A stretch of DNA of 64,000 bases, taken from contig NZ_JASNRA010000004.1 of NCBI RefSeq assembly GCF_030411955.1, positions 104,096 through 168,095 of the forward strand, in the 5' to 3' direction. A model generated the notes under the pieces. It was not told the DNA's origin, made no database searches, and was given only the letters and a program-made list of their open reading frames with translations. Positions within the stretch are counted from its first letter, which is position 1; each line of letters opens with the position of its first letter. Made by a program: the position numbers and the translations under genes. The stretch comes from Massilia sp. YIM B02443 (GTDB lineage Bacteria > Pseudomonadota > Gammaproteobacteria > Burkholderiales > Burkholderiaceae_D). Positions 36,701-46,826 of this stretch are shown piece after piece.

Positions 36701-38107
36701 GCGCCGGAAGCGTTTCGTCGCGGGGTCGAAGGCGGTGACGCCGGAGCGGCTGCCGATCCACAGCACGCCGCTGCGGTCGCGCGCCAGCGCCGCCGCCGGC
36801 ACGTCGATCAGGCTGTTCGGGTTGCCGGGCTCGTGGCGGTACACCGTGGCCTGGCCGCTGGCCGGGTCCATGTGGTGCAGCGCGCTGCCGGTGCCGACCC
36901 ACAGCCGCTCGCCGTCTTCCATCAGCACCCGCACCTTGTTGTCGAGCAGGCCGGTGACGCTGTTGCCGGCGACGGCGGACACGCCTTCGCCGTTGCGGCT
37001 GACGATGCGCGCGAAGCCGCCGCTGCCCAGGTCGACGCGCGACACGCCGCCGTACCAGGTGCCGGCCCAGAAGGTGCCGACCCGATCTCGGTACAGCGCC
37101 GAAATGTAGTTGTCGGCCAGGCTGTGGCGGTCGGCCACGGCGTGGCGATAGCCGTCGAAGCGTTCGGCGCCGCCTTTTCCGTTCTTGTCGTTCGCGGCAG
37201 GCGCGCGCCAGCGGAACAGGCCATCGTCGTGGGTGCCGATCCAGACATTGTCGCCATCCTGGTACAGCGCCGTGATCCAGTACGGGCCCAGGCCGTCCTG
37301 CGCGCCGAAGCGCCGCACTTCGGCGGCGCCCGCGCCCGCGCCGCCATCCACCCCGGCCAGGCGGCGCCGTTCCAGCCCGCCGAAGCGCCCGACCCACAGG
37401 CGCTGCTCGTCGTCGACCAGCAGCGCGTGCACCGGCGTCTCGCGCGGACCGAGTCCGGACGGGTGATGAGTGACCTCGCTGCGGTCGGGACTCAGGCTGT
37501 CGAGGCCCGCGGCGGTGCCGATCCACAGCCGCCCCGACGCATCGCGCGCCAGCGCCTGGATGCCGTCGTCGCGCAGCGTGCGCGGATTGTCCGGCATGTG
37601 GTGCCAGACCGTGAAGCGGCCGGTCTCCGTGTCGAAGTGCTGCAGGCCGTCGGCGGTGCCGATCCACAGGCCGTCCGCGCCGTCGCCGATCAGGGTCTTG
37701 ATCTGGCGGTTGCCGTTGCCGCGCCGCGCCGGCTCGTTCGGCAGGTACAGGGTAAAGCTGCGGGTGGCCGGATCGTAGCGATTCAGGCCGCCGTCGGTGC
37801 CGATCCACATGCGCCCATGGCGATCCAGGTGCAGCACGCGCACCCAGTTGTTGACCAGGCTGCGCGGATTGCCGATCTCGTTGCGGTGGGCGACGAAGCG
37901 GTAGCCGTCGTAGCGCGACAGGCCGGACTGGGTGCCGAACCACATGAAGCCGTCGCGGTCCTGCACGATCGACAGCACCGATTCCTGGGCCAGCCCCTGC
38001 TGCACCGACAGGTGCTCGAAACGCAGCGTGGGTTCGGGCGGCGCCGCCCGGGAGGCAGGCACGAGCGCCAGCAACAGCAAAAAGACAAACAATCGAAGCA
38101 TGGTCAT
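33773..38107 (-). CDS. Hybrid sensor histidine kinase with two-propeller periplasmic sensor, receiver and HPt domains
   Basis: 1444 residues. A signal peptide or anchor ([16 protein letters not shown]) precedes about 14 reg_prop beta-propeller blades with repeated (G/R)xLWIGT-type strands ([27 protein letters not shown]). A Y_Y_Y domain, one transmembrane helix ([17 protein letters not shown]) and a coiled coil follow. The kinase has H929 in [17 protein letters not shown], then the HATPase ([49 protein letters not shown]). The receiver has Asp1221 ([13 protein letters not shown]). The C-terminal HPt has His1393 ([13 protein letters not shown]). The layout resembles hybrid two-component sensors that detect polysaccharides. 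Its start overlaps the patatin stop (ATGA); an in-frame ATG at 38101 is also possible. Confidence 0.93.
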   Translation of the reverse strand: MTMLRLFVFLLLLALVPASRAAPPEPTLRFEHLSVQQGLAQESVLSIVQDRDGFMWFGTQSGLSRYDGYRFVAHRNEIGNPRSLVNNWVRVLHLDRHGRMWIGTDGGLNRYDPATRSFTLYLPNEPARRGNGNRQIKTLIGDGADGLWIGTADGLQHFDTETGRFTVWHHMPDNPRTLRDDGIQALARDASGRLWIGTAAGLDSLSPDRSEVTHHPSGLGPRETPVHALLVDDEQRLWVGRFGGLERRRLAGVDGGAGAGAAEVRRFGAQDGLGPYWITALYQDGDNVWIGTHDDGLFRWRAPAANDKNGKGGAERFDGYRHAVADRHSLADNYISALYRDRVGTFWAGTWYGGVSRVDLGSGGFARIVSRNGEGVSAVAGNSVTGLLDNKVRVLMEDGERLWVGTGSALHHMDPASGQATVYRHEPGNPNSLIDVPAAALARDRSGVLWIGSRSGVTAFDPATKRFRRQVLPGDADANNVRSMMLDRAGYVWITTRGGLHRLDPNGGGVLSYRHDPAKVASLSDDIARPMLEDRHGRFWVGTFGGLDLLDRASGRFRHFRHDPYDPNSLSHDEVHHLMEDSRGDIWVGTAVGLNRMVTGRDGAVSFTRYTTHDGLVDDAVAALLEDLDGRIWVSTASGISCFDPKSGRWRSYTAADGIVEGAYFDAASLRTRDGTLYFGGFNGITAFDPRALRDNRIAPRPVITGLQVFNRPLDQVFPGLLPGPVEHASAVTLPADAAVLTLEFAALHFAAPERNRFAYRLDGFDQGWVNAGADKRFATYTNLDPGTYVFRVRAANKDDVWSEDVAALAITIEPPPWGTPWFRIGMTVLVCAVVYTALRMRLSNLRSRQERLEHQVSARTEQVEQQNRVLESQTRELREQERRVRHQSNELARAYRALQENEEFLRQAKERAEDATRQKSEFLANMSHEMRTPLAGVIGMLGFALRDPALKEVTRDQIVRGQANAQSLLAIINDLLDFSKIEAGKLSVERIDFDLHAKMRNVASLFQEQAASQDLDFSVTVDDDVPRYLVGDPTRLRQVLVNLVGNAFKFTRSGSISVHAQCRPDEQPEAPGRHMIRFTVRDTGIGIPADAVPRLFQKFEQADSTTTRRYGGTGLGLAICRQLVELMKGTIGVNSVEGQGSTFSVLLPLDDGVEPADPEHAPRAPHSHRLKVLCAEDFPTNQIIARLMVEEMGHEIEIVDNGAAAVAACARTRYDLILMDGRMPEMDGASATRLIRAGGPPDAPVLDPHVMIVALTANASNEDRTRYLACGMDAFLTKPIDEAALHLQLTRAIERQQGRGVVLPPMPAQEPQTAAALATAALDAMFGVTVGSDEASDSAPARAGMTAAPPSREADLAARLRAAFAADLPRRRAELEAALDAGDADTVGLILHGLRGSASHLDGAALEQLCAELEAAAATGDLARVRAGLPQLHALLDAFEVAQ

Positions 38108-39273
38108 CCAGCGAAAAATGCCAGCACGTCGCCGCGCCGCGCCAGGGTGTCGCGTTCGCCGAGGCGAATCAGTTCGCGCGTGTAGCTGGCCTCGAACAGC
38201 AGGTAAGAGGCCAGCGCCGCGCCGCGCGACTCGAGCGCGCCGAGGGCGCCCAGCAGCGCGCGCACCGGGGCCGGCAGGCTGGCGGTATGGCGCGCGGCGA
38301 TCGTGTCGAGCCGTTCCGACGGCGCGATCACCAGCAGTTTTACCTCGCGCAGCCCGCTGCCGGCGCGCGCTTCGGGCGCCAGCCGGGCCACGGTATGATT
38401 GATGCGCTGCAGGCGTTCGACGTCGGCCGCCAGGCTGTCCAGAAAAATCGAGGACATTGCATGCCCCGCCATCTGGGCCATGCTGGGATAGCCGCCGTGG
38501 CCCTCGCCTTCCGGCGCGGATTCGCTCATGCGCCCGGCGCCCACCACCAGCACCCGGGTGGCGCCGAGGTGGATCGCCGGCGCGATCGGCGCCTGCTGGC
38601 GCATCGCGCCGTCGCCGCAATACTCGCGCCGTCCGCCCAGGTACAGCGGCACCGCCGGGAAAATGAACGGGATCGCGCTCGAGGCCAGCAGGTGCTCGAC
38701 CCCGATCTGGCTCGCCAGCGCCAGCCGCCCGTGGCGGGTCCAGGATTCGACCCGCGCCGCGCTCTGGTAAAAGGTCAGGTGCCGGCCGCTGGTGTACGAG
38801 GACGCCGTGATCGCCAGCGCATGCAGCGCGCCGTCGCCCAGCGCCGCGTCCAGCCGCGGCAGGTCGAGCACGCGGTGCAGCAGACCCGCCAGCGGGGTGT
38901 TGTCGAGCAGAGAATCGGGCGGCGCCGCGCGCCACTTGCGCAGCAGGGCGCCGAACGACAGCAGCGACAGCCAGCGCGCGCCCGAGCGCAGCACGGCCAG
39001 CGAATCGGCGCGATACACCGCCTGGGTGGCGACGTTTTCCCACACCGCCAGCAGGCCGCGCACGGCGCTGGCGAAGTTGTCGGCGCGGCAGGCCAGCGCG
39101 GTGGCGTTCAGGGCGCCGGCCGAGGTGCCGCAGATGATGTCGAACGGCGTGCGGCCGGGCTTGATTCCGGCATCATGCAGGATACGCAGGATGGCATGCA
39201 GCACCCCGGCCTGGTAGGCGGCGCGCGCCCCTCCTCCTGTCAGGATCAGTCCGGTTTTCTGATGTTTTTCCAC
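38104..39273 (-). CDS. Patatin-like phospholipase
   Basis: 389 residues. Patatin catalytic features are present: oxyanion loop [20 protein letters not shown] (residues 10-29), nucleophile Ser in [14 protein letters not shown] (GxSxG), and the Asp of the dyad in [20 protein letters not shown]. These enzymes hydrolyse acyl chains of phospholipids. The start is a GTG at 39273 with only a weak upstream Shine-Dalgarno and no good ATG nearby. No signal peptide is seen. The stop overlaps the start of the hybrid kinase, a coupling that suggests the lipase and the sensor are made together. Confidence 0.9.
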   Translation of the reverse strand: MEKHQKTGLILTGGGARAAYQAGVLHAILRILHDAGIKPGRTPFDIICGTSAGALNATALACRADNFASAVRGLLAVWENVATQAVYRADSLAVLRSGARWLSLLSFGALLRKWRAAPPDSLLDNTPLAGLLHRVLDLPRLDAALGDGALHALAITASSYTSGRHLTFYQSAARVESWTRHGRLALASQIGVEHLLASSAIPFIFPAVPLYLGGRREYCGDGAMRQQAPIAPAIHLGATRVLVVGAGRMSESAPEGEGHGGYPSMAQMAGHAMSSIFLDSLAADVERLQRINHTVARLAPEARAGSGLREVKLLVIAPSERLDTIAARHTASLPAPVRALLGALGALESRGAALASYLLFEASYTRELIRLGERDTLARRGDVLAFFAG

Positions 39274-39395
39274 GCGCCAAGGGTAGCAAATTTCGCTTGT
39301 CTTGCGGAAAATTTAATGAACTTAATGTCATTTAACGGCGGTTTAGTCGCGGATGTGCAACCAACCAGGGAGCAGCTCGATTCAACCCATTCAGA

Positions 39396-39634
39396 TTACT
39401 GGCAGAGCTCGTAGAACGCGATACCGCACACGGCAAGGATGCAATACAAACCCATGTAGCCGGAACCGATCATGAATTTGCCTTCCCAGTTGCCTTCTTT
39501 GCTCAGGCGCGAATAATAGACAGCCGGGTTTGCGCGGTCATACCCTCGCGCTTGCGATGCTTGCGGTCGATGATCTTGTTCGGAATGCCAATCACCACGT
39601 AGAAAACAAGGACAACAATCTGCATCGCGGACAT
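39396..39634 (-). pseudogene. Small two-helix membrane protein, frameshifted in a G run
   Basis: A strong Shine-Dalgarno (GGAGGG, four bases before ATG 39634) starts MSAMQIVVLVFYVVIGIPNK, followed by IIDRKHRKRE and then a short nonsense tail. If one G is added to the GGG at 39543-39545, the frame continues YDRANPAVYYSRLSKEGNWE and ends with a second hydrophobic helix (GYMGLYCILAVCGIAFYELC) at 39396. The repaired protein has 79 residues and a coherent layout: two helices with a basic loop. I do not recognise the family. As with the PAAR gene, one missing G explains everything, so a base-calling error is a serious alternative. Confidence 0.6.
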
Positions 39635-39845
39635 CGATCCCTCCTCATATTCAACCAGCCGATCATCCCATAAATATGTCACTATAAAAACGTTGCAAGG
39701 GCCAATCGCACCGGATCCCGACGCCAGAAGACACGGATATGCATGGCGCATCGAATGCTGCAGCTGTACGGCAGTCCACTGCGCGAACTGCCGCCCTACC
39801 CGTCGCGCTGCTTCGCCGCCCGCTCCTAGCGCGACGGCGTCCGCT

Positions 39846-41645
39846 TCAGTCGCCCTTGGCCACCCCTTCGCGGCGCGGATCGGCGCCGCCGAACCACAGC
39901 GGCACGCCGTGCACCTGGATCCGTTCGATGCCGTGCAGGCCCGAGGTCTGCTCGCCCAGGCGGATCGCGTGGCCGCGCGCGCGCAGCACGTCGATGGTCT
40001 GCTGTGGGAAGCGTCCGGTTTCCAGTTCGGTCGGGCCGTTGCGGCTACCGAAGTTGGGCAGCGCGATCGCTTCCTGCACGTTCAGGCCCCAGTCGAGCGT
40101 ACCGACCAGCACCTTGGCCACGTAGTTGATGATCGCCGGGCCGCCGGGCGATCCGATCACCAGCACCAGCTTGCCGGTCTTGCGGTCGAACACGACGGTC
40201 GGCGACATGGCGCTGCGCGGACGCTTGCCGGCTTCGACGCGATTCGCCACCGGGCCGTCCTTGTCACGCGCGCTGAACGAGAAGTCGGTCAGCTGGTTGT
40301 TGAGCATGAAGCCGTCGACCATCTGGCGCGAGCCGAAGGCGTCCTCGATGGTGGTGGTCATCGCCAGGCCCCTGCCGTCGGCGTCGACCACCGACACGTG
40401 CGAGGTCGACGGCGTCTCGATCGCGTTATCGGTGCCCCACGCAACATTCATCCCGGGCGGGGTGCCGGCCGGCGCTTCGCCCATCGAGCTGGCGCCGATC
40501 AGGCCGGCGCGCTGCTTCATATAGCCCTTGTCGATCAGGCTCGGCAGGCCGGCGCCGGGCAGCGGCACGAAGTCGGTGTCGGCTGCGTAGCGGTTGCGGT
40601 CGGCGTAGGCCAGGCGGCCGACTTCGGAGAACACGTGCACCGCTTCGGCGCCCGGCACCCCGTTCTTCGGCGCCAGCGCCTTCATGTCGAAGGTCTCGAA
40701 CATGCCCAGCATCTGCGCCACGGCGATCCCGCCCGAGGACGGCGGCGGCATGCCGCACACGGTGTAGGCGCGATAGTCGCTGCAGACCGGGGTGCGGATC
40801 TTGGGACGGTAGTCGGCAATATCCTTGGCCGTCAAGAGGCCCGGATTGGTCGGGTGGCCGGCGACCTTGGCCGCGATGTCGCGTGCAATGTGGCCGTTGT
40901 AGAACACGTCCGCCCCGCCCTCGGCGATCTCGCGCAGGGTCTTGGCCAGCGCCGGATTCTTGAGGATGTGGCCGACCGGCCAGGCCTTGCCGTTCTTGTC
41001 ATAGAAGTGCCCCAGGGCGACGGGATCCTTGCGCAGGTAAGCGTCACCCTGCAGCATCTTGTTCATGCGCGGGCTGACCGCGAAGCCGGTTTCGGCCATG
41101 CGGATCGCCGGCTGGAACAAATCCTTCCACGGCAGCTTGCCGTGCTGGCGGTGGGCCAGCTCGAGCATGCGCAGCACGCCCGGTGCGCCGACCGAGCGGC
41201 CGCCGACAATGCCTTCGGTGCGCGACAGCGGCGTGCCGTCGGGACGCTCGAACAGGTGCTCGTCGGCCTTGCCCGGCGCAGTCTCGCGGCCGTCGAAGGC
41301 CTGGGTCTCCTTGCCGTCGTAGTGCACCATGAAGGCGCCGCCGCCGATGCCCGAGGATTGCGGCTCGACCAGGGTCAGCATCATCTGGGTGGCGATGGCG
41401 GCGTCGATGGCGCTGCCGCCGCGGCGCAGGATCTGGTAGCCGGCGTCCACCGCCAGCGGATTGGCGGCGGCCACCATGTACTTCTGGGCCGGCCAGCCGG
41501 CCTTCTGGGTGTAGCCGCTGGCTGCTTCCGGCGCGGCCTGTTGCGAATCCTGGGCCAGGGCGGGCCAGGCGCTTGCGCTGCCGATCAGCAGGCCGAGGGC
41601 GAGTTTGCCGAGTTGCGTGTTCAGTTGCGAGTTCAATGTCTTCAA
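39846..41645 (-). CDS. ggt: Gamma-glutamyltransferase
   Basis: 599 residues. A signal peptide (LGKLALGLLIGSASAWPALA) targets the periplasm. The large subunit begins with YMVAAANPLAVDAGYQILRR and GSAIDAAIATQMMLTLVEPQ, including the Arg-containing substrate site (FDGRETAP). Autoprocessing should occur before Thr414 in ETPSTSHVSVVD; Thr414 is the catalytic residue. MTTTIEDAFGSRQMVDGFML and SMSPT-like AMSPTVVF follow, then GSPGGPAIINYV. It cleaves and transfers the gamma-glutamyl group of glutathione. I use a TTG at 41645: GGAGAA lies in the correct spacing and the signal peptide begins there. The earlier start at 41711 would bury it. Confidence 0.95.
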   Translation of the reverse strand: MKTLNSQLNTQLGKLALGLLIGSASAWPALAQDSQQAAPEAASGYTQKAGWPAQKYMVAAANPLAVDAGYQILRRGGSAIDAAIATQMMLTLVEPQSSGIGGGAFMVHYDGKETQAFDGRETAPGKADEHLFERPDGTPLSRTEGIVGGRSVGAPGVLRMLELAHRQHGKLPWKDLFQPAIRMAETGFAVSPRMNKMLQGDAYLRKDPVALGHFYDKNGKAWPVGHILKNPALAKTLREIAEGGADVFYNGHIARDIAAKVAGHPTNPGLLTAKDIADYRPKIRTPVCSDYRAYTVCGMPPPSSGGIAVAQMLGMFETFDMKALAPKNGVPGAEAVHVFSEVGRLAYADRNRYAADTDFVPLPGAGLPSLIDKGYMKQRAGLIGASSMGEAPAGTPPGMNVAWGTDNAIETPSTSHVSVVDADGRGLAMTTTIEDAFGSRQMVDGFMLNNQLTDFSFSARDKDGPVANRVEAGKRPRSAMSPTVVFDRKTGKLVLVIGSPGGPAIINYVAKVLVGTLDWGLNVQEAIALPNFGSRNGPTELETGRFPQQTIDVLRARGHAIRLGEQTSGLHGIERIQVHGVPLWFGGADPRREGVAKGD

Positions 41646-41785
41646 GCCAATTCTCCAGAAAGCAAAACGGGCGCGCGGCATGCACTTGACTGCGCGCCGC
41701 GCGCCCGACACCCCAGCATGCTACCGCATTCGCCGGATGCTTTCAGAGCAGGCTTGTCGTTTCTACTCTGCCTTGACGTAATAAT

Positions 41786-42544
41786 TTACTTCGGCTGCAT
41801 GCGGATCGCGCCGTCCAGGCGGATCGTTTCGCCGTTGAGCATCACGTTTTCGATGATGGCTTTGGCCAGGTGCGCGTACTCCTTCGGCAGGCCGAGGCGC
41901 GGCGGGAACGGCACCATCTTGCCCAGCGAATCGCGCACTTCCTGCGGCATGTTCATCAGCATCGGCGTCTCGAAAATGCCCGGCGCGATGGTCATCACGC
42001 GGATGCCGTTGCGTGCCAGGTCGCGCGCCATCGGCAGCGTCATGCCGGCCACCGCCGCTTTCGACGAGCCGTAGGCGGTCTGCCCCATCTGGCCGTCGAA
42101 GGCCGCCACCGAGGCGGTGTTGATGATGATGCCGCGCTCGCCGTATTCGGCTTCGGGCGTCTGCCCCATCGCCTCGGCCGCCAGGCGCGCCATATTGAAG
42201 GTGCCGACCAGGTTGATGTTGACGGCGCGCTGGAACAGCTCGAGCGGGTGGGCGCCTTCCTTGCCGACGGTCTTGGCGGCCGGCGCGATGCCGGCGCAAT
42301 TGACCAGGCCGCGCAGGGTGCCGAGCTTCACCGCGGCGGCGACCACGGCCTGGCCGTCGGCTTCCTGGGTGACGTCGCATTGGACGAACTGGCCGTTCAG
42401 CTCGGCGGCCAGCGCCTGGCCGGCTTCCAGCTGCACGTCGGCGATCACGACCCTGGCGCCGCCTTCTGCCAGCATGCGCGCGGTGGCCGCGCCCAGGCCG
42501 GATGCGCCGCCGGTGACGATGAATACATTATCCTGAATTTGCAT
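41786..42544 (-). CDS. HSD17B10-type 3-hydroxyacyl-CoA dehydrogenase (SDR)
   Basis: 252 residues, classical SDR. The cofactor loop is [27 protein letters not shown] marks the NAG motif, and [20 protein letters not shown] with Tyr-x3-Lys (YGSSK) is the active site. The sequence follows the HSD10/type II 3-hydroxyacyl-CoA dehydrogenase pattern ([40 protein letters not shown]). This enzyme oxidises 2-methyl-3-hydroxybutyryl-CoA in isoleucine breakdown and related short-chain hydroxyacyl-CoAs, using NAD. The ATG is preceded by AGGAGGAG. A palindrome resembling a LiuR operator lies 30 bp upstream. Confidence 0.9.
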   Translation of the reverse strand: MQIQDNVFIVTGGASGLGAATARMLAEGGARVVIADVQLEAGQALAAELNGQFVQCDVTQEADGQAVVAAAVKLGTLRGLVNCAGIAPAAKTVGKEGAHPLELFQRAVNINLVGTFNMARLAAEAMGQTPEAEYGERGIIINTASVAAFDGQMGQTAYGSSKAAVAGMTLPMARDLARNGIRVMTIAPGIFETPMLMNMPQEVRDSLGKMVPFPPRLGLPKEYAHLAKAIIENVMLNGETIRLDGAIRMQPK

Positions 42545-42573
42545 GGTTGTCTCCTCCTGAAGTTCTTGTTGCC

Positions 42574-42591
42574 GTTTACGTTAACGTCAAC
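42574..42591. promoter_or_regulatory. LiuR-like operator upstream of the HSD10-type gene
   Basis: GTTTACGTTAACGTCAAC is a near-perfect palindrome (eight of nine arm positions match; the central ACGTTAACGT is exact). MerR-family LiuR regulators of branched-chain amino acid and fatty acid degradation bind palindromes built from ACGT half-sites of this kind. Its location just before a gene expected in that pathway makes the match plausible; the regulator itself is not in the window. Confidence 0.5.
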
Positions 42592-42680
42592 TGATATTGT
42601 AGCGAACTTTCGGGGTGAGAAACAAAGCAGCTGAGCAAGCAGCTGAGCATGCAGCTCAGGGCGCCGTCAGGACCCTGTGA

Positions 42681-43214
42681 TCAAAAGCACTGCATGGTGT
42701 TGCCGGTACGGTTGCACAGGCGGCCCTGACTGTTGACGGTGGAGTTGCCGACGCTCGAATTGATGGTGGCGCCGCTGGCGTCGGTGCAGGTGGCGCCGAC
42801 GCAGGAATTGACTTGCGACGAAGTCGGGCCGGCCGGGGCCGGATTCGGCGCGCTCGGCATGACCGGCGCGCTCGGCGTCGGCATGCGGGCGCTGCTGTCG
42901 ATCTGCTGCTGGGCGGTACGCGGGGCGTTCGGCTGCGGGGTCAGTACCGGACGCACGTTCTGTGGCGCCGGGTGGGTGGCCGGGTCGATTTCCTTCAGGC
43001 GCGACGGTTCCTGGCGGCCGGTGGTTTTTTCTTCCTGCGTCATGGGACGCATGTCGATGGCTGGCGCCGGAGCCGAGGTGGTGGTCGCGTTCAGGACCGG
43101 GCGGTAGGTTTCGCCGGTGGTCGGCTGGCCGGGGGTGGCGCCGGTGGTCTGGGCGCCGGCACTTGCCGCAGAGATAGCGAAAAGGACGGCAAGGATCGTT
43201 TTGGTTTTGTTCAT
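42681..43214 (-). CDS. Secreted low-complexity protein of unknown function
   Basis: 177 residues with a signal peptide (MNKTKTILAVLFAISAASAG). The mature part is rich in Pro, Thr, Ala, Ser and Gln, with DMRPMTQEEKTTGRQEPSRL and a C-terminal four-Cys region (NSCVGATCTDASGATINSSV; GRLCNRTGNTMQCF). The Cys spacing suggests two disulfides in the periplasm or outside the cell. No family is recognised. Start ATG at 43214 is followed immediately by the signal peptide, so I prefer it over the longer frame. It has a monocistronic setting. Confidence 0.7.
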   Translation of the reverse strand: MNKTKTILAVLFAISAASAGAQTTGATPGQPTTGETYRPVLNATTTSAPAPAIDMRPMTQEEKTTGRQEPSRLKEIDPATHPAPQNVRPVLTPQPNAPRTAQQQIDSSARMPTPSAPVMPSAPNPAPAGPTSSQVNSCVGATCTDASGATINSSVGNSTVNSQGRLCNRTGNTMQCF

Positions 43215-43397
43215 GGCTAGCCTCGCAAATATGAGTGACCAATGTTGGCAACCGATGTTGGCAACTGACACCTTATTATCGTCTTGATAAGTCGTGCACG
43301 GCGCACGCGAAACAATTGCTCACATAATCGTGATCGGGCGGGTGATGAGGGTCGTCGGCCAAGTGCCATACCGCCCTTCTTTCGCCAACCCCAAAAA

Positions 43398-43500
43398 CGT
43401 CATCCCCGCGCAGGCGGGGATCCAAGTTTGCTCGCGCTGCCACTTCGCTTGATGCCAGTGGTTTGCTGAGGACTTGGATCCCGCCTGCGCGGGGATGACG
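43398..43500. repeat. Bipartite palindromic (REP-like) repeat, copy 1
   Basis: Two inverted arms of 28-29 bases (43398-43426 and 43473-43500) differ by one missing G. Each arm contains its own small hairpin with CCCCGC and GCGGGG. The internal 46 bases are not repeated elsewhere in the window. A related element lies at 63627-63714. It lies in the 337-bp gap between the secreted protein and adk, 3' to adk, and could act as a terminator or mRNA stabiliser. The rest of that gap shows no gene. Confidence 0.85.
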
Positions 43501-43551
43501 TGCTGAAACTAGTAGCCAGGAACCCGGTATCGGGTCTCTCGCGTATCGGAC

Positions 43552-44298
<747 letters not shown>

Positions 44299-44395
44299 TT
44301 ACCACAGAAGTTGGCTTAATAGCCAGTTCCGGGGCCCCGCCGACGGGGATTATTGATCCAGGTCAGCCGGCCCCGTCAGCTATATGCCTGCGGCA

Positions 44396-45148
44396 TCAAG
44401 ACGCAAAATGCTGGCGTACCCTCGCAAGATCTTCCGGAGTATCGACGCCGCCCGGTGGCGCGTCCTGTGTGACATGCACCGCGATCGGCACACCGTGCCA
44501 CAGCACGCGGAGTTGTTCCAGCGCTTCGATCGTTTCGAGCGGCGCCGGTTCGAGTTTGGGATAGGCCTGGAGGAAGGCGTTACGGTAGGCGTACAGGCCG
44601 ATGTGGCGCAGCGGCGCATAGCCCAGCGGGAGCGATTCCCGGGTCTGGGCGAAGGCATCGCGGTGCCATGGGATGGTGGCGCGCGAGAAATACAGCGCGC
44701 GGCCGTGCTTGTCCAGCACGACCTTGACGATGTTCGGGTTGAACACCTCGGCCGCGTCCAGGATCGGATGGGCGGCGGTGGCCATCGGCACCTCCGCGCT
44801 GATGCGCGCGGCGCAGGCCGCCAGCAGCGCCGGGTCGATCAGCGGTTCGTCGCCCTGCAGGTTGACCACGACCTCGTCTTCGCCCAGTCCCAGCACTTGC
44901 GCCACTTCGGCGATACGGTCGGTGCCGGAAGGATGGTCGGCGCGCGTCAAGACCGCGTGCACGCCGTGCGCGGCGCAGGCGGCGGCAATGTCCTCGTGGT
45001 CGGTGGCGACGATGATGCGCGCCGCGCCCGATGCGCGCGCGCGCTCGGCGACGCGCACCACCATCGGTTTGCCGCCGAGGTCGGCCAGCGGCTTGTTCGG
45101 CAGGCGGGTCGAGGCCAGGCGCGCCGGGATGATGACGGTGAAGCTCAT
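44396..45148 (-). CDS. kdsB: 3-deoxy-manno-octulosonate cytidylyltransferase
   Basis: 250 residues. It activates Kdo as CMP-Kdo for lipid A/core assembly. Conserved parts: [20 protein letters not shown] with the nucleotide-binding Arg-x3-Arg region, [36 protein letters not shown], and [12 protein letters not shown] carrying the metal Asp. It starts at 45148, ten bases after the Trm112-like stop, so the pair is co-translated. With LpxK upstream it forms an LPS-precursor block. Confidence 0.97.
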   Translation of the reverse strand: MSFTVIIPARLASTRLPNKPLADLGGKPMVVRVAERARASGAARIIVATDHEDIAAACAAHGVHAVLTRADHPSGTDRIAEVAQVLGLGEDEVVVNLQGDEPLIDPALLAACAARISAEVPMATAAHPILDAAEVFNPNIVKVVLDKHGRALYFSRATIPWHRDAFAQTRESLPLGYAPLRHIGLYAYRNAFLQAYPKLEPAPLETIEALEQLRVLWHGVPIAVHVTQDAPPGGVDTPEDLARVRQHFAS

Positions 45149-45158
45149 CGTCCGGACA

Positions 45159-45329
45159 TCAAGCCGGCTCGACCTTGCGGGCCTGGTCGGCCCACATGAT
45201 CGGAATGCCGTCGCGGATCGGATAGGCCAGGCGGTCGCCACGGCAGGTCAGTTCCTGCGCTTTTTTGTCGTATTCAAGCGGTCCCTTGCACAGCGGGCAG
45301 ACCAGGATATCAAGCAGTCGAGCGTCCAC
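45159..45329 (-). CDS. Trm112 family protein (YcaR-like)
   Basis: A 56-codon gene starting with [23 protein letters not shown], then [20 protein letters not shown]. The CPLC pair and the [19 protein letters not shown] block define the small Trm112/UPF0434 family. The usual second cysteine pair is reduced to a single Cys (TCRGD). Its start lies inside the 3' end of lpxK (20-base overlap) and it stops 10 bases before kdsB. That position, between lpxK and kdsB, is conserved widely in proteobacteria. Its exact role is not known; eukaryotic relatives activate methyltransferases. Confidence 0.92.
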   Translation of the reverse strand: MDARLLDILVCPLCKGPLEYDKKAQELTCRGDRLAYPIRDGIPIMWADQARKVEPA

Positions 45330-46338
45330 GACATTTCTCCACGATTTGTTCGGCGAGGCGCGCGTCGAGCTGCGCCGTCACAGGCACGACCCACAAGCGC
45401 GGATCGTCCTTCAGGTTATCAATTTGCCGACATTTTACTGCATCCTTCTCGGTGATCAGGATGATGTCGGCGTCGACGGCGTCAAACGGCCGGTCGAGGA
45501 AGTCGTGGTGGTCGGGCAAAGGCAGTTCGCCGACCGTCAATCCGCTGTTTTTGAGCATCGCGAAGAAGCGGCCCGGGTTGCCGATGCCGGCTGCCGCCAC
45601 GATGCGTTTATCGCGCAAAGTCGCTAGCAGCATGCGCGCGCCGCCGCCGTGCAAGGGCTCGGCAAACTCGCCCGACAATTGCATGCGGTACGGAGTGCCG
45701 CCGACCGCGGCGGCCAGCGCCGGCGTCAGCTCGGGCGCGTTCACCACCGTGAAATCGCGCCGGCGCGACGGCGGCTCACGTAAAGGCCCGGCCGGCAACA
45801 ACCAGCCATTGCCGACGCCGCGTCCGTCGAACAACACGATCTCGACGTCGCGTGCCAGCGCGTAATGCTGCAGGCCGTCGTCGGCGATCAGGACGTCGAC
45901 CTCGGGATGCGCCGCCAGCAACGCCCTGCCCGCTTCCGCACGGCGGCGGCCGACCACCACCGGGCAACCGGCACGGGCCGCGATCAAGAGCGGCTCGTCG
46001 CCGACCTCGCGCGGATCGCACTGCAGCGTGACTTCACGCGGGGCACTGTTTTCTCCGCCATGGCCGCGCGAAATCACGCCGGGACGCAGACCGGCCGCGC
46101 GCAGCGCATCGGCCAGCCAGATCGTCAGCGGGGTCTTGCCGGTACCGCCAATAAAGATATTGCCGACCACGACCACCGGCACCGGCAGCCGCTCGGCGCG
46201 TTTCACACCAAGGCGGAACAGCAGCCGGCGCAGGCCGGACAACAGGCGGAACAGCAGCGCCAGCGGCAGCAGCGCCCAGGCCAGCGGCCCGCGCCGTAGC
46301 CAGGCGCGGGTGAGTGTCGTTTCGAGAGAGGAAGCCAT
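45310..46338 (-). CDS. lpxK: Tetraacyldisaccharide 4'-kinase
   Basis: 342 residues. LpxK phosphorylates the 4' position of lipid A disaccharide at the inner membrane. Seen: an N-terminal hydrophobic helix ([20 protein letters not shown]), the Walker [26 protein letters not shown] near [32 protein letters not shown], and [20 protein letters not shown]. The start is ATG ([17 protein letters not shown]). The stop overlaps the Trm112-like gene. Confidence 0.97.
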   Translation of the reverse strand: MASSLETTLTRAWLRRGPLAWALLPLALLFRLLSGLRRLLFRLGVKRAERLPVPVVVVGNIFIGGTGKTPLTIWLADALRAAGLRPGVISRGHGGENSAPREVTLQCDPREVGDEPLLIAARAGCPVVVGRRRAEAGRALLAAHPEVDVLIADDGLQHYALARDVEIVLFDGRGVGNGWLLPAGPLREPPSRRRDFTVVNAPELTPALAAAVGGTPYRMQLSGEFAEPLHGGGARMLLATLRDKRIVAAAGIGNPGRFFAMLKNSGLTVGELPLPDHHDFLDRPFDAVDADIILITEKDAVKCRQIDNLKDDPRLWVVPVTAQLDARLAEQIVEKCRGRSTA

Positions 46339-46385
46339 ACGGGGATTCGGAAGCGCCGCCGCGTTTGCGCGCGGCGCGCGCCGTA

Positions 46386-46826
46386 TTACTTGGCGCCGCC
46401 GGTCTGGGCGGCGAAGGTCAGCTTGTCGTAGCCGGCCACGCGCGCCGCTTCCAGCACGTTGATCACCATCTGGTGCATCGCGAACTGGTCGGCATTGACG
46501 ATCACCACCGGGCTGGCCACCACCTGGCCGTCCTGGGTGCGGGCGGCGTTGCGCAGGTCTTGCGCCAGGCCGGCGACGCTGCTGAAGGCGACCGGCGTGT
46601 TGTTCACTGTGTAGTTACCCTTGGCATCAATGGTGACGTTGATCTCGAACGGCTTTTCCTGCGGCTTGTCGGCCTCGGCGGTCGGCAGCGTGATCTGCAG
46701 CTCGGTGAACTTGCTGTAGGTGGTCGAGACCATCAGGAAGATCAGGACGACCAGCAGCACGTCGATGAACGGGATCAGGTTGATCTCCGGATCCTCGCGC
46801 TTGCGGCCGCGGCGAAAGTCCATCAT
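46386..46826 (-). CDS. exbD: ExbD/TolR family biopolymer transport protein
   Basis: 146 residues. One N-terminal membrane helix follows the conserved NLIPFIDVLLVVLIFLMVST; the Asp in PFIDVLLV is the proton-path residue of the ExbD/TolR family. The periplasmic domain runs from about residue 40 to the end. ExbB-ExbD use the proton gradient to drive TonB or Tol function. The gene starts ATGATG overlapping the ExbB stop. No tonB is nearby, so the partner cannot be named. Confidence 0.95.
   Translation of the reverse strand: MMDFRRGRKREDPEINLIPFIDVLLVVLIFLMVSTTYSKFTELQITLPTAEADKPQEKPFEINVTIDAKGNYTVNNTPVAFSSVAGLAQDLRNAARTQDGQVVASPVVIVNADQFAMHQMVINVLEAARVAGYDKLTFAAQTGGAK

Noticed and set aside
33806..38185. 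A 1459-codon plus-strand frame
   Set aside because: It mirrors the hybrid kinase; repeats in it reflect the beta-propeller coding strand, and its composition is not that of a protein.
39731..39820. A 28-codon plus-strand frame starting like a glutathione S-transferase (MLQLYGSPL)
   Set aside because: Stops after 28 codons and no further GST sequence is found in other frames; chance similarity.
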